Shown piece after piece: positions 46,970 to 60,254 of a DNA stretch of 64,000 nt. Made by a program: the position numbers and the translations under genes. This DNA comes from Xiphias gladius (taxonomy: Eukaryota; Chordata; Actinopteri; Istiophoriformes; Xiphiidae). How positions within the stretch are numbered: the stretch's first letter is position 1; the number at the start of each line of letters is the position of its first letter. Where the stretch lies: the NCBI RefSeq assembly GCF_016859285.1, contig NC_053408.1:5358213-5422212 (forward strand). Reading direction: 5' to 3'. The notes beneath the pieces are model-generated. The model searched no databases, was not told where the DNA came from, and saw only the letters and a list, made by a program, of their open reading frames with translations.

Positions 46970-47900
46970 GAGCTGCGTCTGCTCGCCGGGCATGTCGGCT
47001 GCGTCAAGCCGCTCAGAGAAAAAGCGACTGAATACCGGAAACGCGCCGGCGATGGTCGACGAAACGGAATGAAATGACATTCGTTTTCGTCACGTTCGCG
47101 TGTTTTCGAAGCATCGCCCGTTCGCGATTTCGGTTTGCGCGCCGTGCACCAGACGTTGTGAACCGCGCCGCTGCTAGGGTGTTTTTATTTTGAAAAGCAG
47201 CACCGGAAGTGTCATAGTGGATGCGTTCAAGCGACTTGATCCAGGGAAAGGCAGGTCGGCGCTCCATGTTGCGGCGCTGCGTGGCACTGGGCACCGACCG
47301 CCTCCGACTGCACCACGCTCACATGTCGTGAATGGCCACGACACTCGGCGCGTTCGGCGGGCGAGAAGCGGCCGTCAGCTCGGGCACCGCGACCTGCTGC
47401 AGACCGATCGGGCGCCGCGCACACCCATGGGTGTCGCTGCCGTGACCGTCCTCCGCCTTTGGACCGAGCGTCGCCGCTGCGATCGGCTGCGGTTGTCTTC
47501 AGAGTCGCTCGCTCGCTCGAGCGATCGCGGACCGACTGGAAACGTGCGGGCTGGTCGGTTAATTTTGGACTGAGGAGCCGCACGGAGCGCTGCAGCAGAC
47601 GAGGCACCGGAGCCGCAGCGGCAGCAGAAGCGACAGCGGCAGAGGAGGCACGAATGTGATGCCAAAGCCGGCCAGAAAAACAAAGGTCCAGGTCTAGGAG
47701 AGGTAATCTGTCCGTCCGCCTGTTCTCTTGAACCGCAACTTCTGCGTTCTCTCGAGCTGCGCCCGATTTCACGTTCAAGTTTATCGGGCTGCGCCGCTAA
47801 ACGGACGGTGTCTCCCAAACATCTGATTTTTAAAAAACGTTTTCGGAAGGTGTCGGGCTCTTGCGGCAGCCGATCTCTAACCTGTGATGCCCATTTTGCC
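46970..47900 (+). promoter_or_regulatory. CpG island: probable promoter and first exon of a gene running right
   Basis: The densest CpG stretch of the window (for example gcgcgccgtgcacc, tcgctcgctcgagcgatcgc), flanked by AT-rich DNA. The long open frames on both strands here are by-products of high GC. Near its right part an ATGTGA is followed at 47659 by ATG reading MPKPARKTKVQ, with possible donors at CAG|gtctag (47691/47692) and AGAG|gtaatc (47702/47703). Very short first coding exons of this kind occur in several zinc-finger regulator genes, but the gene is not identified and the + direction is inferred. Confidence 0.6.
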
Positions 47901-49312
47901 GCTGCTCACAACAGGCGAAGCCCGGCCAGCCGGCTAAGCCCGTAAACACCGCCAGTAGTGTTTAATGAGATTGACTTAGCTGGTTCTTTGTAACACAATA
48001 ACAAGCAAAATCCCCCCCCCCTCCTCAGCAGTCTGCAACATGTGTAATGCATTTTCACCACTTTTCGTATTAGAACCGTGCAACGCGTTGCTGTTTGTTT
48101 TTCCCCTAACGTTATGTGGTTTATTGGTGATAGTGGTTCACACATGCCGTTTTAAAGAGCAGGGAGGCTTCCAAAAGAATTTGCGGATGAATTTTGAAAC
48201 GGGGGGGCCCCTGCTGCATCTAACGGGGTGAATGCATATTGAGATTATTATGTACTAAATGTCTACACAAATACACAATTACTGGAGGTTACACGTTTGG
48301 GACAGTTAAATTTTCCTCCGTGTGTAAGCTTTTTATTTAAGGTATACCATCTCAAGGAAGAAAAGGGGGGTGTTGCCCACCCAGACAGCAAACTGTCCAT
48401 AAAGTGAAGAGGTTTAAATGGAGGAAGCTGTTCCTACTTGTTCAGTGGCTTCGGGCCAGCACCTACCTCACTCTGCACAGCCTATTATCTGACATCTGGT
48501 CCTTCTCGACAGGGACTTATGTGGTAATAGTATGTTTCAACAAAGGCCGTTAATCTGTGTAATGCCTGTTGTTTGCAAAGGAAAACTCTTATTTCCCTAC
48601 GCGGCACCATTCAGCACTTTATATGGTGGAAAGTAATTCTGGGGAATTTTTACGGGATGGGGAAAACCTTGATAGTTTTTTGTATTTATTTATTTATTTT
48701 TAGATGTTTTACGTTACTCGCTTATACGGTGAGGATTTAACATGGTAGAGGTTTGTCAAGTGGCAAAGCTGTCAGTGAAGAAAAATGTAATTTTTAGGGC
48801 ACGGTGTGCACGCACTCATACACTCACGAGCTGTGCCTTTCCGGCATCCAGAGAAAAGCCGTGATAAAGCATTTATCAGAAAAATAGGTCTTCAGACTGG
48901 CAAGATTTGAGTTCCAGCACTCATGGATTTTGCATGAGGCTGGAGATGCCTGCTGTCTCGCTGTACTTCTTTTATTCAAGTTCTTGGTTGTCAGCTCGGA
49001 ATAGATAAAAGACAGCCATCCTCAAAGCTTTCTCTCATCACGTAAATGACATGCACTAGTTTTGCTTCTCTCTTGCTACCCGAGTCCCGACACACATCTG
49101 TGAGTCCACAGTGTGGAGGTTTTCCGTTATGAGATCATGATGTTTTTTCTCTTTCAGTCGACCAGCTCTAAACTCTTTGTCTTTCGGTGCTTATCTCTCT
49201 CTGCTCAAGGGGGGGGACAGTGACAAGGCCTTGTTTTCCACAGCCCAGAGCCAACGCAGTCCCTCCCATCCCGCTCGCTGACAGGCCAAAGGTTAAAATA
49301 AAAGATTCTGCT

Positions 49313-49336
49313 GTGGCGGGTGGCGGGGGGGGGGCG
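49313..49336 (+). other. G-rich run
   Basis: ggcgggtggc followed by about eleven G; a weaker G-quadruplex candidate than the one at 60223. Confidence 0.5.
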
Positions 49337-49500
49337 AAGGATTTCTCAGAAACTTAAATTGACAGAGAGCAACCTTCAGCCTCACACTGTACTTAAGAAA
49401 CCTACAGTATAAATAAATCATGCTTCAAATCTTTGAATCCAAACTGACTCTGAAAGGAGCCGCTCTTAACTCAGCATGCTCGTATTGCACCAGCTTAAAT

Positions 49501-49541
49501 GTAATTTATTGCTGAATTTATTGCTAATTTATTGCTATTGT
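49501..49541. repeat. short tandem repeat of aatttattgct
   Basis: Three imperfect copies of an 11-13 bp unit (taatttattgct, gaatttattgct, taatttattgct). Confidence 0.75.
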
Positions 49542-50059
49542 GAGCAAACTCCCAGTTATCAAATGATGAATTACGCAGCCCTGATTGAGTGCAATTGTCA
49601 GAAATTCAGTTTACACAGCACGTAAAATCTCAGTTTGCATCTCAGTGGCCAACCCTTAACAGAAAAAAACACTTAATTTCTTAATGCCATTAAAAACAGC
49701 CACTTGTGACACTTTTGCATTTAAGTCCATATTGTTGATTGGTTTATTTTTCTTAGGCCAGTGGATAAATGTCAGGTAGAAGTAGAAACATCCTGATATT
49801 TCTATTGCAAAAAACTGTTGTGTTTCCATAGAACAAATGACAGTTTAGTTGTACAACACTTTGACGTCTGACATTTATGTCACTTTCCATTTTACACCAG
49901 GCCTCAGTAAATGTACGGGTTGCTCTGCCCTCCCAGAGAAGAACGACCGCATCAGTGGTCTCGGCAGGCGCCCCCAAAACGACACATGTCACCACTAAAA
50001 TGACACAGCCCTCCGGCGGTTGTGGGAAATATGACGCGAAACACGGGAGACCGCTGTTT

Positions 50060-50107
50060 GTTTCCCATTTCCAACCAACAGTCAACGTTGGTTGGAAATG
50101 GGGAAAC
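50060..50107. repeat. near-perfect 20-bp inverted repeat (hairpin)
   Basis: gtttcccatttccaaccaac, 7-nt loop, then its reverse complement with one extra G. A T-rich tract follows directly (50108-50130). Confidence 0.9.
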
Positions 50108-53100
50108 TTTTTTTTTGTTTTTTTGTTTTTTGTTGTTGTTGCTGTTGAGCATGACCACGATCGCCCCATGACTTTAAACAAGTATTTATTATTGTAACCA
50201 TGATGTCAAAAGTCTTTCAACCTTAACAAAGGAGTCATTTTAAACCAAAACCAAGATGTTTCCTAATCTAAATACGTATTTTAACCCAAATCCTGGCCTT
50301 GCCCTAAATCTGACCAAGTCCTCTTTGTGCGTGAACCTAACCAAACCTTGTCAGGTCATAAAACTGATTTATTTGTCAACAGAGATTTGTAACGGTTATA
50401 GAAGGCACAGCCAAATGGTGTTGTTGTGCCAAAAAGGACGTCAGACCAGAAAATGCCTCTTTTGTTGTTTTAATGTGCAGGACTTGTTGGGGCAGGGGGG
50501 AGTTCTATTGTAGAAGACATTGAATTACCAGTTTCTCCACTGACGATAGGCTGGGTGGATCCCAGTGTAAAGCAGCCACAGGTCATTTTTACAAAAAAAC
50601 TCTTATTTTAGCACGACTGTCTTTCTTTTCACCTCATCCCAAAGCTAAAAGGTCCAAGCACATTCTTGTTCGGTGGGCTGCTGAAAGTCATTTTTGGAAA
50701 TGTAGAAAATCCCTGATTAAATCAGGAGTGGGCGAGGCAGGCTGAGGCAGAGTTGGTACATCAGAAAGGCAAATTACAGCCATTTGTCTCAAAATAATAT
50801 ATATAAAATTACACACTGATATGGCATCATTTTGTTTAAGTTTAATAAAGCTGAAAAGCTTAAGTTTTCCTTTGAATAGTCACAAGCAACAGTTTTATTC
50901 AACTTCTACTCATAACATACATACTGTATCTGACATTGCACTTTGTATTCTTTTGAAGTGGTTGGAGTTAATTAAGAGATTTCTAACCGCACAAGAGTGT
51001 TTGACTGCTCCTTCAGATATGAAAAGGTCTTTTTTGTTTTTTAATGAAGTAAAAATGGCTCTTCTGCTCTGCATCCGAGACCAAGCCAGACAGCACTGGG
51101 TTTCGCACTCTGAATCTTATCAGCTCTGAAAATGTGAGATTGTTTCCTGCATGGGGAATGAGGGTGTCATCCTCGGGTGTGTTTTGAGTCATTTCCCTGA
51201 GCGCTGAGGCAAATGGCACCCTTTCATGCCGTTTAAGTCGGAGGGAAAAAAAAAAGTCTCGGAGGCCAGGAAAAGCCTGTTGGACGACGAAATGCTAGGC
51301 GTTTCAGTTTTGTATGTACAGGATTGCGCATGTTTGTGTCATCTGTAGTATGAATAGCATGATCATCAGTTTAGAGAAATGCAGTGTAAAGGGAATTAAA
51401 ATGGGTGTTTTGGTCCTAATTTCTTGCCTTCTTGGCCAGTCACTCAGTTCAAGCCCAAACTGTGGGCAAGGCGGTCATATCAGACATGCAAGGCGACGGG
51501 GACCTCAGCAGCAGCATCGTGCTCTTTGTATAGAGTTAATGAATGGCAGTATAGTAAAACACAGGTTCACGTAGGAGAAATTGGCTCATTTGGAAGAAAC
51601 TACGGTGCCCTGAACTCCTTTAACGAGCGATGGATTCTCCCCAGGCATGTCGCTCATTTTCATTTCGGCCCTTTGATTATGTAATAATGATGCAGGAAAG
51701 GCGTCTTCTCAGTGCCTCGTTCTTTCTTGTTAGGGAACAGACGCCGAGGTGAGCCGGGACATTTCATCTTGGCTTTTTGCCTCCTCTTTTGGAGGAATAA
51801 TGCCGGGGTAAGCCGTTGCTACCCTTTTGTCTCCTCTACTGCTTGGAGTCATTGACATTCATTGAGCTCTGATGGGTACATTTTAACTCTGTTCCTCACC
51901 TGCTTTGTGCGAAAGAGTCTTTTTTGACTAGATGAAGATCTTGAAGTTTGTTTTAGGATTCAGCCCTCTGTTGCTGTGGTTGAGACTCAGAACGTTGCGG
52001 TTTCTTCCGGGGTATTATTTGTCACAAATTCAGCTTCACATAGCTCTCCGTGGCTTTGTCGTTGCAGAAAGGTGCTTTAAACAAAACCATGACAACAGTG
52101 CAGCAGTATTTGGAATATGTGCAATTATGTATGGGAAAGGTCTACGATATCAGAAAGACCCAAATAGAAGAGATTCGCAGAAAGGTGCTGGCGAGACGGT
52201 TTTGTACGTCTTGTACATGTTGTTGCCTGTTTCTTTTCAAAGGAGTTGGATATACACCTTTTTAAAAAAAAAAAAAAAAGACTCCAGCAGCGCAACCAAA
52301 AATACACCGCAGGATCAAAGTGCTTTAGTCCGCAATGTACAAGGGGAGACTATTATGATATCTAGGCCTAGTTACGGTTTCATAACAATAAATTGGAGCA
52401 CTGCATCAATATATTATAGCCTTGAGGTTAATGTTTTTTTTAACTTCATATTTTAGTCTGTCTGCTACACGGCATTGTATTTTGTGTATCTGGTAGCAGC
52501 ATGTGTTCAGTTGCCTTGAGTCGTTGCTTACAGATCATCATTACAGTGGTGTGGTAACTATTTATATGTCCCAGGAGTGAGAGTGTGTAATAAGATCTGC
52601 TGTTTCAAATCCGAATAGACAAAAGGCTGATGGCCTGTCTGTAGAGATTATGCTGTATAAGTCTGAAATTTCTTTGCTGCTTCTCAGTTTTATCTGCACT
52701 TCCAGATTAAAACCTACTTCTGAATTATAAAGCATGCAAAAAAAAAAAAAACCCCTTCTGATTCGTACTTACTCACATGAACACAAACAGATGCAGAAAT
52801 GACCTTTCGTACGGGTCACAGTCCGCTGTGCTGCGTGCGAAACGTCTACCTGTGCAAGCCAAACATCAGAATCAACGGGACCACTACTTCAACTGCGAGT
52901 AATCAGAGTCAGTATCAGAACCGTGTTCTGACCAATAAACGAAACAATAAAAAAAAAAGGCTTTGAAAAGGGTGGAAAGCCACTTGGCGTAGATGGAGTA
53001 CAGCTGCTGGCTCAAGTGGCCTGTGAATGCCCTGCAGACGGAAATTTAAGTGGTGTTCTGATGTTTTGGCATGTCAGTGTGGATGTAGAAAATTATCTTT

Positions 53101-55621
53101 AAGGAGCTAATAAGGCCTAGAGGATGCTGACATGCAACGACACGTTCAAACTGATGTATTTGAGCAGACATGGCCTGAGACCAGAGGCTTGGCTAGCTAA
53201 GCCTGGGATGTGTGGGAAGTCATTTCTAGCCATTTCCCCATAGTTTGCAGATATATTTCATTCTGGCAGTTACTGCTGTGACTGGAGACTTTGGTGCTGC
53301 ATTGCAGCTTTAATGAAATCAAGTTAATCACTTCTCTCCAGACGAGCAGAAGTGTTACATACATTATTTTATATGTGCCTCCTGCTAAGTTGCATGACCA
53401 CTACCTGATTCTGCCAAGATGGCTAGGCCGTTAGATAACAGATTGCCTTAGATTGGCTATGCGGCTGTATGCAATCAGTCCGCCACTCAGACTTTCCTCC
53501 TGGGAGCCAAAGATCCCTGTTAGCCTATTAGGCAGCTGCTTGAGCCCGCCCCAGCTGCTGACGGCAGATGAATGGCAGAGTATTCATCAGGCTTGAAAGC
53601 TGTGTCTCGTCGCCGTAACAGCAGCTATGAAACCAACAACCGTCGTTTTGCCGTGTTGCTCAGGAGCAACCATGACCTCTGTGAGCCTTTTGACTCTCTT
53701 CTGATGGTGAAAGTGCATAGTTGTACACCCACCAGTTAGTTATTCGAGTCTGCCTCATGTGCACACCAGAGCATCGTCATCTAACTGTTGTAGTCGCCCC
53801 CGCCTCCCGTTCTCCTGACTCACAACATCTGGTGTCACTGTTAGCGAATTATCGGGGACATGGCCATCCGTCATGAAAAATGTGCATTTTTTAACTGCGT
53901 GCTATAATAAGTTAAGCGTAAGATAAATAGGGTTACCCCCACGTCACCTACTTGATGCCCGTACGTTGATGCCGGTGCCGCCAAGGCTTTGTAATGCGAT
54001 CTGTGGGCTGGCGTGAAAAGTTGTCAATGAAACACTGGTGCTCTCTCGTATCTAAATAGCCCCAGTGTTCGTCTATGTGTGGTGCTCAGTTAGCAGTGGG
54101 AGATGGGCCTCAGCTCTGTGATGTGAGGCGCCATTAACGGGTTAACTTGGTCATAATTTGCCCGGCATTTCTGCGCCTGCAGAACATAGAGGACACGTTG
54201 TTTTTAAATGCAGCTGCTTCCATTGGCTTTGTGTGCTAAGACAGGGTGTGACGATGAGTGTAGGAGTGTAGAAGAAAAAGGCTTTTATGAAAACTAGCAT
54301 TGTTTTGAGTCCCTACCAGCGCTGTTTTCAATGATACCCTTTGTATTGAGCGACCAGAATGCATAAATGGCTGTAAATCACGGTGCCAAAGATTTCAAGG
54401 ATAATTCATTTTTTTCAAACCTGGCGTATTTCCCGTAAACGTGGCTACTGTGGCTCTGTGGGTCGTGCTCACTTTGCATTCACCAGCCCTGTTGTCGAGA
54501 TTTGGGGAAACAAGGACTTGCGCAAAACAGCGTATAACGGGGCAATCGGCCCGAGCCTCCTGCCGCTTTCCAAATAAACAGGATTTTTACTTGAATCATT
54601 ACAAAATACAGGCTTTTGACGTAACTTTGCTCCTTGCTCTGCCCAAGATTGTATGAAAAACCTCTTCTTTTTCTGTTTTTCACATCTTCAGTAGCACCTT
54701 TAAGATTCCTTGAACTAACTATATTTTGAATATGAAATGTGAATTTTCAGTGGTTTTCAGGTTTTCTCTAATTCATATCATTATACTGAAACTGAATCCC
54801 TTTGAGTATCTTCATGGTCGGGCTTTACATCTTTGCCAGGGACATTTGTCTATATTTTGTTACAATTTAAGTAATAATACATCTAAAATAATCCACAGAT
54901 TAATCTATCACAACTAATCATTAGTTGCAGAACGTCTTGTTAACTTTATGTCCCCAGCTTCTTTTAAATATGAAACACAGCCGTATGCAGAGTTTACAAA
55001 GTACAGATGCCCTACACATGAAATAATGTGACTGAAATTGGACATTGTTGATCTTCCTGCCGTTGAAGTAGATTCAAACTATTTTAGCTGCTTAAGATTT
55101 TAATAAGCGATGAGTAAGTAATTAAGATAATAAAAATACGATGTGAATTGCAGAGAAGGAATATTACGCACTGACAGTGCTTTACCAAACATACTGAACA
55201 CAGTCCCCACAAACAACAAAATTGGATTAAATAAATCGCAGCTAAGCGAAGTGGCTCTTGCTGTGCATACTGTCAGTCTGGAGCCCTGTAATGCTACGTG
55301 GCACAGTGTGCAAGCTATTTTTAAGACTCCTTTCAGCCACACTTTTGTATTTTACTCAGACAGAGTTGTTTTTTTTGTTTTTTTACTCAGGCCATGTGCA
55401 CTTGTAAATTTCAAAAGGGGAAAGCACGTGCAGATGAAGAAGATGTACTCAGTTTTCTCAGTTCAACCAAATGTCAGATTATTGACCACGGTGCTTACAA
55501 CTGTAGGGGCTTGTCCTTTGCAAATGGAAAGTCTCCACTGCAGCTTGACTGTGGGATCTTCAGCAGTGTACCCCTTGGTGTTCGCGTAGTGTAATGTAAG
55601 TAAAATGCAGTCTAAAGTACT

Positions 55622-55659
55622 AAACCCAGTGATACACTTTTTAGTCTATCACTGGGTTT
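55622..55659. repeat. perfect 13-bp inverted repeat
   Basis: aaacccagtgata and tatcactgggttt separated by 12 nt. Confidence 0.9.
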
Positions 55660-56165
55660 TCAAAGATCCTGTATATGTGTGTAAATGCAGAATGTTCTGT
55701 GCCCCACAAAATGCATTTAAACCTTTTTTCTAAGGATTAGCCAGTTTCCTATGATATGAAAAGAGTAATGGCCTTGTTGACAGACTCCATACACAGCACC
55801 AGGGCTAGTTTCAGTAAGTGGCCTTCTTCATCAATAGGTTTTTTGTTGTTTTTTTTTTTTTTTTTTTTTAAGGTATGGGAGTGGTCTACTGCTTAGCCTC
55901 CAGTCACCAAAATATGTCCTTGCTCAGGCATGAGAGTTCATTGTGTTAGCAGCCGGAACAACGAGTCCCCTCTGAGTCTGTCTAAAAATACTCCGTGCCA
56001 CCTCTGCCCCGAACTACCCACCGAGGGGCAGGCATAAAGAAGCGCTGAACGAGGCCGGGTGAGTAAACATGCAAACATATAGCAACACACACAGAGCGAA
56101 ATGCATTTCTCTGCCATACACTCTGTAACTGTGAAAGCATAAAAGACTGAGTTCTTAATCCGGAC

Positions 56166-56730
56166 AGTATTGGAAAACAACTAAGTACATTTACTTAAGT
56201 ATTATGCCTAGGTACAGTTTTTTTTTTTTTTTTTTGGATATACTTGAGCCATTCCATTTTATGCCACTTTATACTTCTGCTCTACTACATTGCAGAGGTG
56301 AATGTACTTTTTTTTTTTTTTTACTCCACTACATTTATCTGACAGCTCTAGCTACTAGTTCATTTGCACAGTCGGATCCTTAATAGAAAATATAATAAAT
56401 AAATAAATGATAATGTGTGCTGTCCAGCAGTATATAAGGTAGTTAATGTAGCTCCGCCGTTAGCAGCCGCAACATTAAAGTGACGCTTACACATTCATGC
56501 ATCAGAAATTATAATCCAATAGCATAGCATAATGCAGTACACTGAAAGGGGCCATTCTGCATAATGGGTCCTCTTGCTTTTGGTGTATAAGTACATCTTG
56601 CTGATACTATTTTTACTCAGGTAAAATTCCGAATTCATGACTTTTACTTATAACAGAGTATCTGTACAGGGGGATAATGCTACTTTTCCTTAAGTAAAAG
56701 ATCTGAGTACTTTGCTCCGTCGCTGCATTC
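56166..56730 (-). repeat. teleost MITE-like element, copy 4
   Basis: Starts cagtattggaaaacaac and carries gtacatttacttaagtatt, ctactacattgcagaggtg, ctccactacatttatctgac and ggccattctgcataatggg, the 16653-17222 family in reverse. Two long T-runs are inserted. Confidence 0.75.
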
Positions 56731-57169
56731 AGGCAATTACCGGAGACTCGGCTATAAGTCTGGTGTGTGTGTGCTGCTATATAATCTTTTGATGAAAGTC
56801 ACTGATCTCGAATGGTGATGAATTTGCGAAAGCCAAGTCCTGACAGACAGACAGCGAGAGTGCCAAGCCTTCCCCTCAAGGTCAGGGTCAGCCAGCTTCA
56901 CAGCTGGCGACAGGAAGCCAGAGGGACTGCCATTTCTAAACGCCTAATGAGCCCCTAATTGATATCCAGCTGAAAACCCCACAGAGCGTTAATGCCAGTT
57001 CCAAGGAAACTATATTATGTCCCCCTCTTCATCTAGCCAGCAAGACATGGGAGGCCCTGAAGCATGCATTTTTAACATGGAGCCACAGAGGTCATGAGAG
57101 GTAATGAAACAGAGGTTGGTTAGTCAAGTAGTCAGTGTTTTCACTATGTTAGCACAGAAGGATAACACA

Positions 57170-57187
57170 AACACACACACACACACA
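57170..57187. repeat. CA microsatellite
   Basis: About 9 CA units. Confidence 0.8.
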
Positions 57188-60100
57188 TTTATAAATACTC
57201 TTTCTCAGACCAGCCATTAAATACAGGAGAAAATTAACTCGGTCCATGCTCTTTCCTCAGTATGTCCTTCCTTTGGTCAGTCATAATTTTTATGCCTCCT
57301 GAATGTCTGGGATCCAGACAGAGACAGAGAGACAGAGGGAGAGGGAGAAACACATTTCACTTGAGGCTCCAGTACCACGCTAGTTGCAGCATCAAGGGCC
57401 GAGTCGCATTCCCGTCATCTCCCACTCTTTTATGACATGTAACCGCTGTAATGAGATGGATTTTAAGAAAGGGGCTAATCTTAGGCGATGCTTTAAAACC
57501 AGCTCTCTAACCAGATCCCATTCTCAACGCTTTGAAGGCTCCGGCCCCCTCTGCCAGGGGAGCTTCCAGACTGCATTTGCCTACGCGCTTCATTCATCTC
57601 GATCAACGCTGAATAAGATCAAGCTTGGGCTCAAAATAGCGGTGGCTGTCAAACATCTGCAGACTTTCTATGCCTTGAGAGTAGACTGACAGATGGCACG
57701 TGTTTGTTAAGAAGGTTAGATTGTTTAGAGGTGATCCGTGTTAATTCAGCGGACTCGCATTGTCCTTCAAACCTGTACCTGTCACTTAAAGCATAGATAC
57801 CTGCCAGGCTGCTGCTCAGATGTTCTATTTTTTTTTTAATGGTAAGCGCAATTTAGGTTGGTTTCTTAAAGTATAAGTGGGTGTTGGAGGTGGTTGCGTT
57901 ATCTTATACCGATTTTCTTTGCTGCTGCAGTTCTTAAAAGGCAGTCCAAGGCACTCGGTGTCTGGATGCCACAGAGTTCTTTTCAGCCTCTCCCCGCTGG
58001 CTCCCCACACGCCAACATTAGGGGTTTGGGGGTTAGTCGGTAGAAAAGTGACCTGGTGTGAAATGACACGTGAAAAGCAAATAAGGCGGTAGTGATAACA
58101 CACGACATGACTTGGGGACATTGGCACGTCATTCACACGCCATTTGGCGAGACCAGGCCGGCTGATGAGTAGATCTGCTAGGAAGTTGTAGCTAATAGAC
58201 AAATGGGCTTGACCCGCAGCAGGCAGTGTCCCCTCTGCTGCATTCATTTCCAGTATGCTGAATGTGAACAGGTGATACAGTACACTGCCTGCTAAGTAAC
58301 AGTCAAGATCCACAAAGTTGCAGAGTTTGGCCCCATTTGTTTTCTAGGGTACATGAGGGAATTGCCTATCAAAACATTGTGGGACCAGAAGACAACTCAG
58401 GAAAGAAAACAAGTTTTTCGAAAGTTGACGATTGTTAATTAACTTTATGTAAATGACGGCAAAATTCACTTGAAAGCTCTGAAGTGTTTTGCTGAAAAAT
58501 TGGAAATGGGAAAATGATGCAGTGGTGGCTCAGGAAGTTTAGTCCTAACCTGATGTGAATACATTCCTGTGGAGGAGAGGTTCGATACTGTAGTCAATGG
58601 AATTCCTCCTTTGCTTGTCCGTTGCGTTCGAGATTAGAGATACTAGCAAAACGGCTTTTTATTTACACATGGTTTGCCAGTGAGCAAAGACACAGCGATG
58701 AACGAAAAGTGGTGGAGGTGATGTTTTACCCTGCAATATTTTACCCTCTGTCTTTCAGAAATTGCATCCTGGTATGCGTTCACATGAACACACACGCTTG
58801 CAATGTGGATTCATGGAAAGGGAAATTTGAGATGGCCGTTTTGAGTTTAGAGGCCCATTCTGATATGATGTAGATGCTTGTTTGTTTGTTTTTTATATAT
58901 CAACAGGTAATGAATATATTTTTGTAAGGAATCCCTCAAATTTAATTATTTGAGTTATGACAAAGATGCATGAATGAGGATTTTTTTTTTTTTATAGTTA
59001 AACAATAAACTTCATTACCAGAGATGACACAGTAAATAGAACAATAAACGGTGTACAGCTGACACTGGAGATAGAATTAATATAGATAATAGCTATAAAT
59101 AAAACCACCAGTAAAACAAAAGTGTTTTTAAAGTTGATTTAGGCAGAAATTATGAAACTGTCGAATACTGGATCTTTGAACAGTGTCAGTATGGCTTGTC
59201 CACCACCTCAGTGAGCGAACTGGCTACAGCAGTGTCAAGCATTATAAAAGACTGACGAGGCATCTCAGAAGAGGTTAGAAGCATGAAAGGCAACTAGTTA
59301 CCCCTTTTATGGCTTGACTCCCGTCCTCTGGCTGGTTCTTGGTCTAACTTGTACGTCACAGACATTCGTTTTCATGAAGGTTATTTTTAAAACTTCATTT
59401 TTCTATTTTCATTGTACAATTTACTGCCTTTTCATATGACTTCAGACTGAGACACGGGATAAGGACAGTATAGATTCGACTCTCTATATAGTCTACAGTA
59501 CACAATTACAAGAGTCACCCTATTTGCTATGAATTCACCATGGCTTGTTTTCCTGATCTCCTGTCTTGGCCAGTGTAATGTAAATTAAGTGGTGATAACA
59601 ATTAATGTAAGTAAAATGGTCCGCAGTGCCCTGTGTTTTCTTTCTCAGACCTTTGGCAAATAGGAAATATGGGCGGGGGAGAACTCAGACACCTTGTTGC
59701 GAGCGTGGAGTCTGGTCTAAGCAGTCCAATTTGTCTGAGTGGCTATTTGTCAAACTGGCAGAGAGAGTCTTTAGAGCAGCGGTTTCTTCATGATGTGAAG
59801 CAGCACACTTTAGCCAGTGATTAAAAGGCAAACATGGGCTGCTAGACTTTACACAGAGGCATTTGTATTACATGAAAGCTTAAACACTCTTGGCCTCTGA
59901 GAAGGAGATGAGAGGGAAAGCTTAAATGCCATATTTATCAGTGAAATGGGGATTTAGTGTTGGTCGCATAATTTGTTTTGATCTAATTTCTGGCCCTTTC
60001 AGTTAATAATACAGTCACCCAGTGGACAAAGGAGAATTATGCATTCTGTCACATGATAGAGATTTGAATGGGCTTTCTAGGGGACCGAGATTTCTGTGGA

Positions 60101-60222
60101 CGTTTTTTTTTTTTTTTCATATTATGTGCCAGCTTTTGCTCCAACAACCCATATCGTTGTAAACCAGACCAATAGCACAGGGAGGTGTTTTGCTGTTGCT
60201 TCTCTTCTAATCACCATCTACT

Positions 60223-60254
60223 GGGGGGGAGGGGGAGTTGGGGGAGGGGGGGGG
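60223..60254 (+). other. G-quadruplex candidate
   Basis: Four runs of five or more G with loops of 1-4 nt within 32 bp, which satisfies the usual G3+N1-7 pattern. Confidence 0.75.

Noticed and set aside
47227..47778. Long open frames on both strands across the CpG island (up to 183 codons)
   Set aside because: Arg/Ala/Ser-rich translations on both strands at once are expected from GC-rich sequence; no family resemblance.
49753..50197. 142- and 106-codon frames around the 50-kb hairpin
   Set aside because: They run through homopolymer stretches and an inverted repeat; low-complexity translation.
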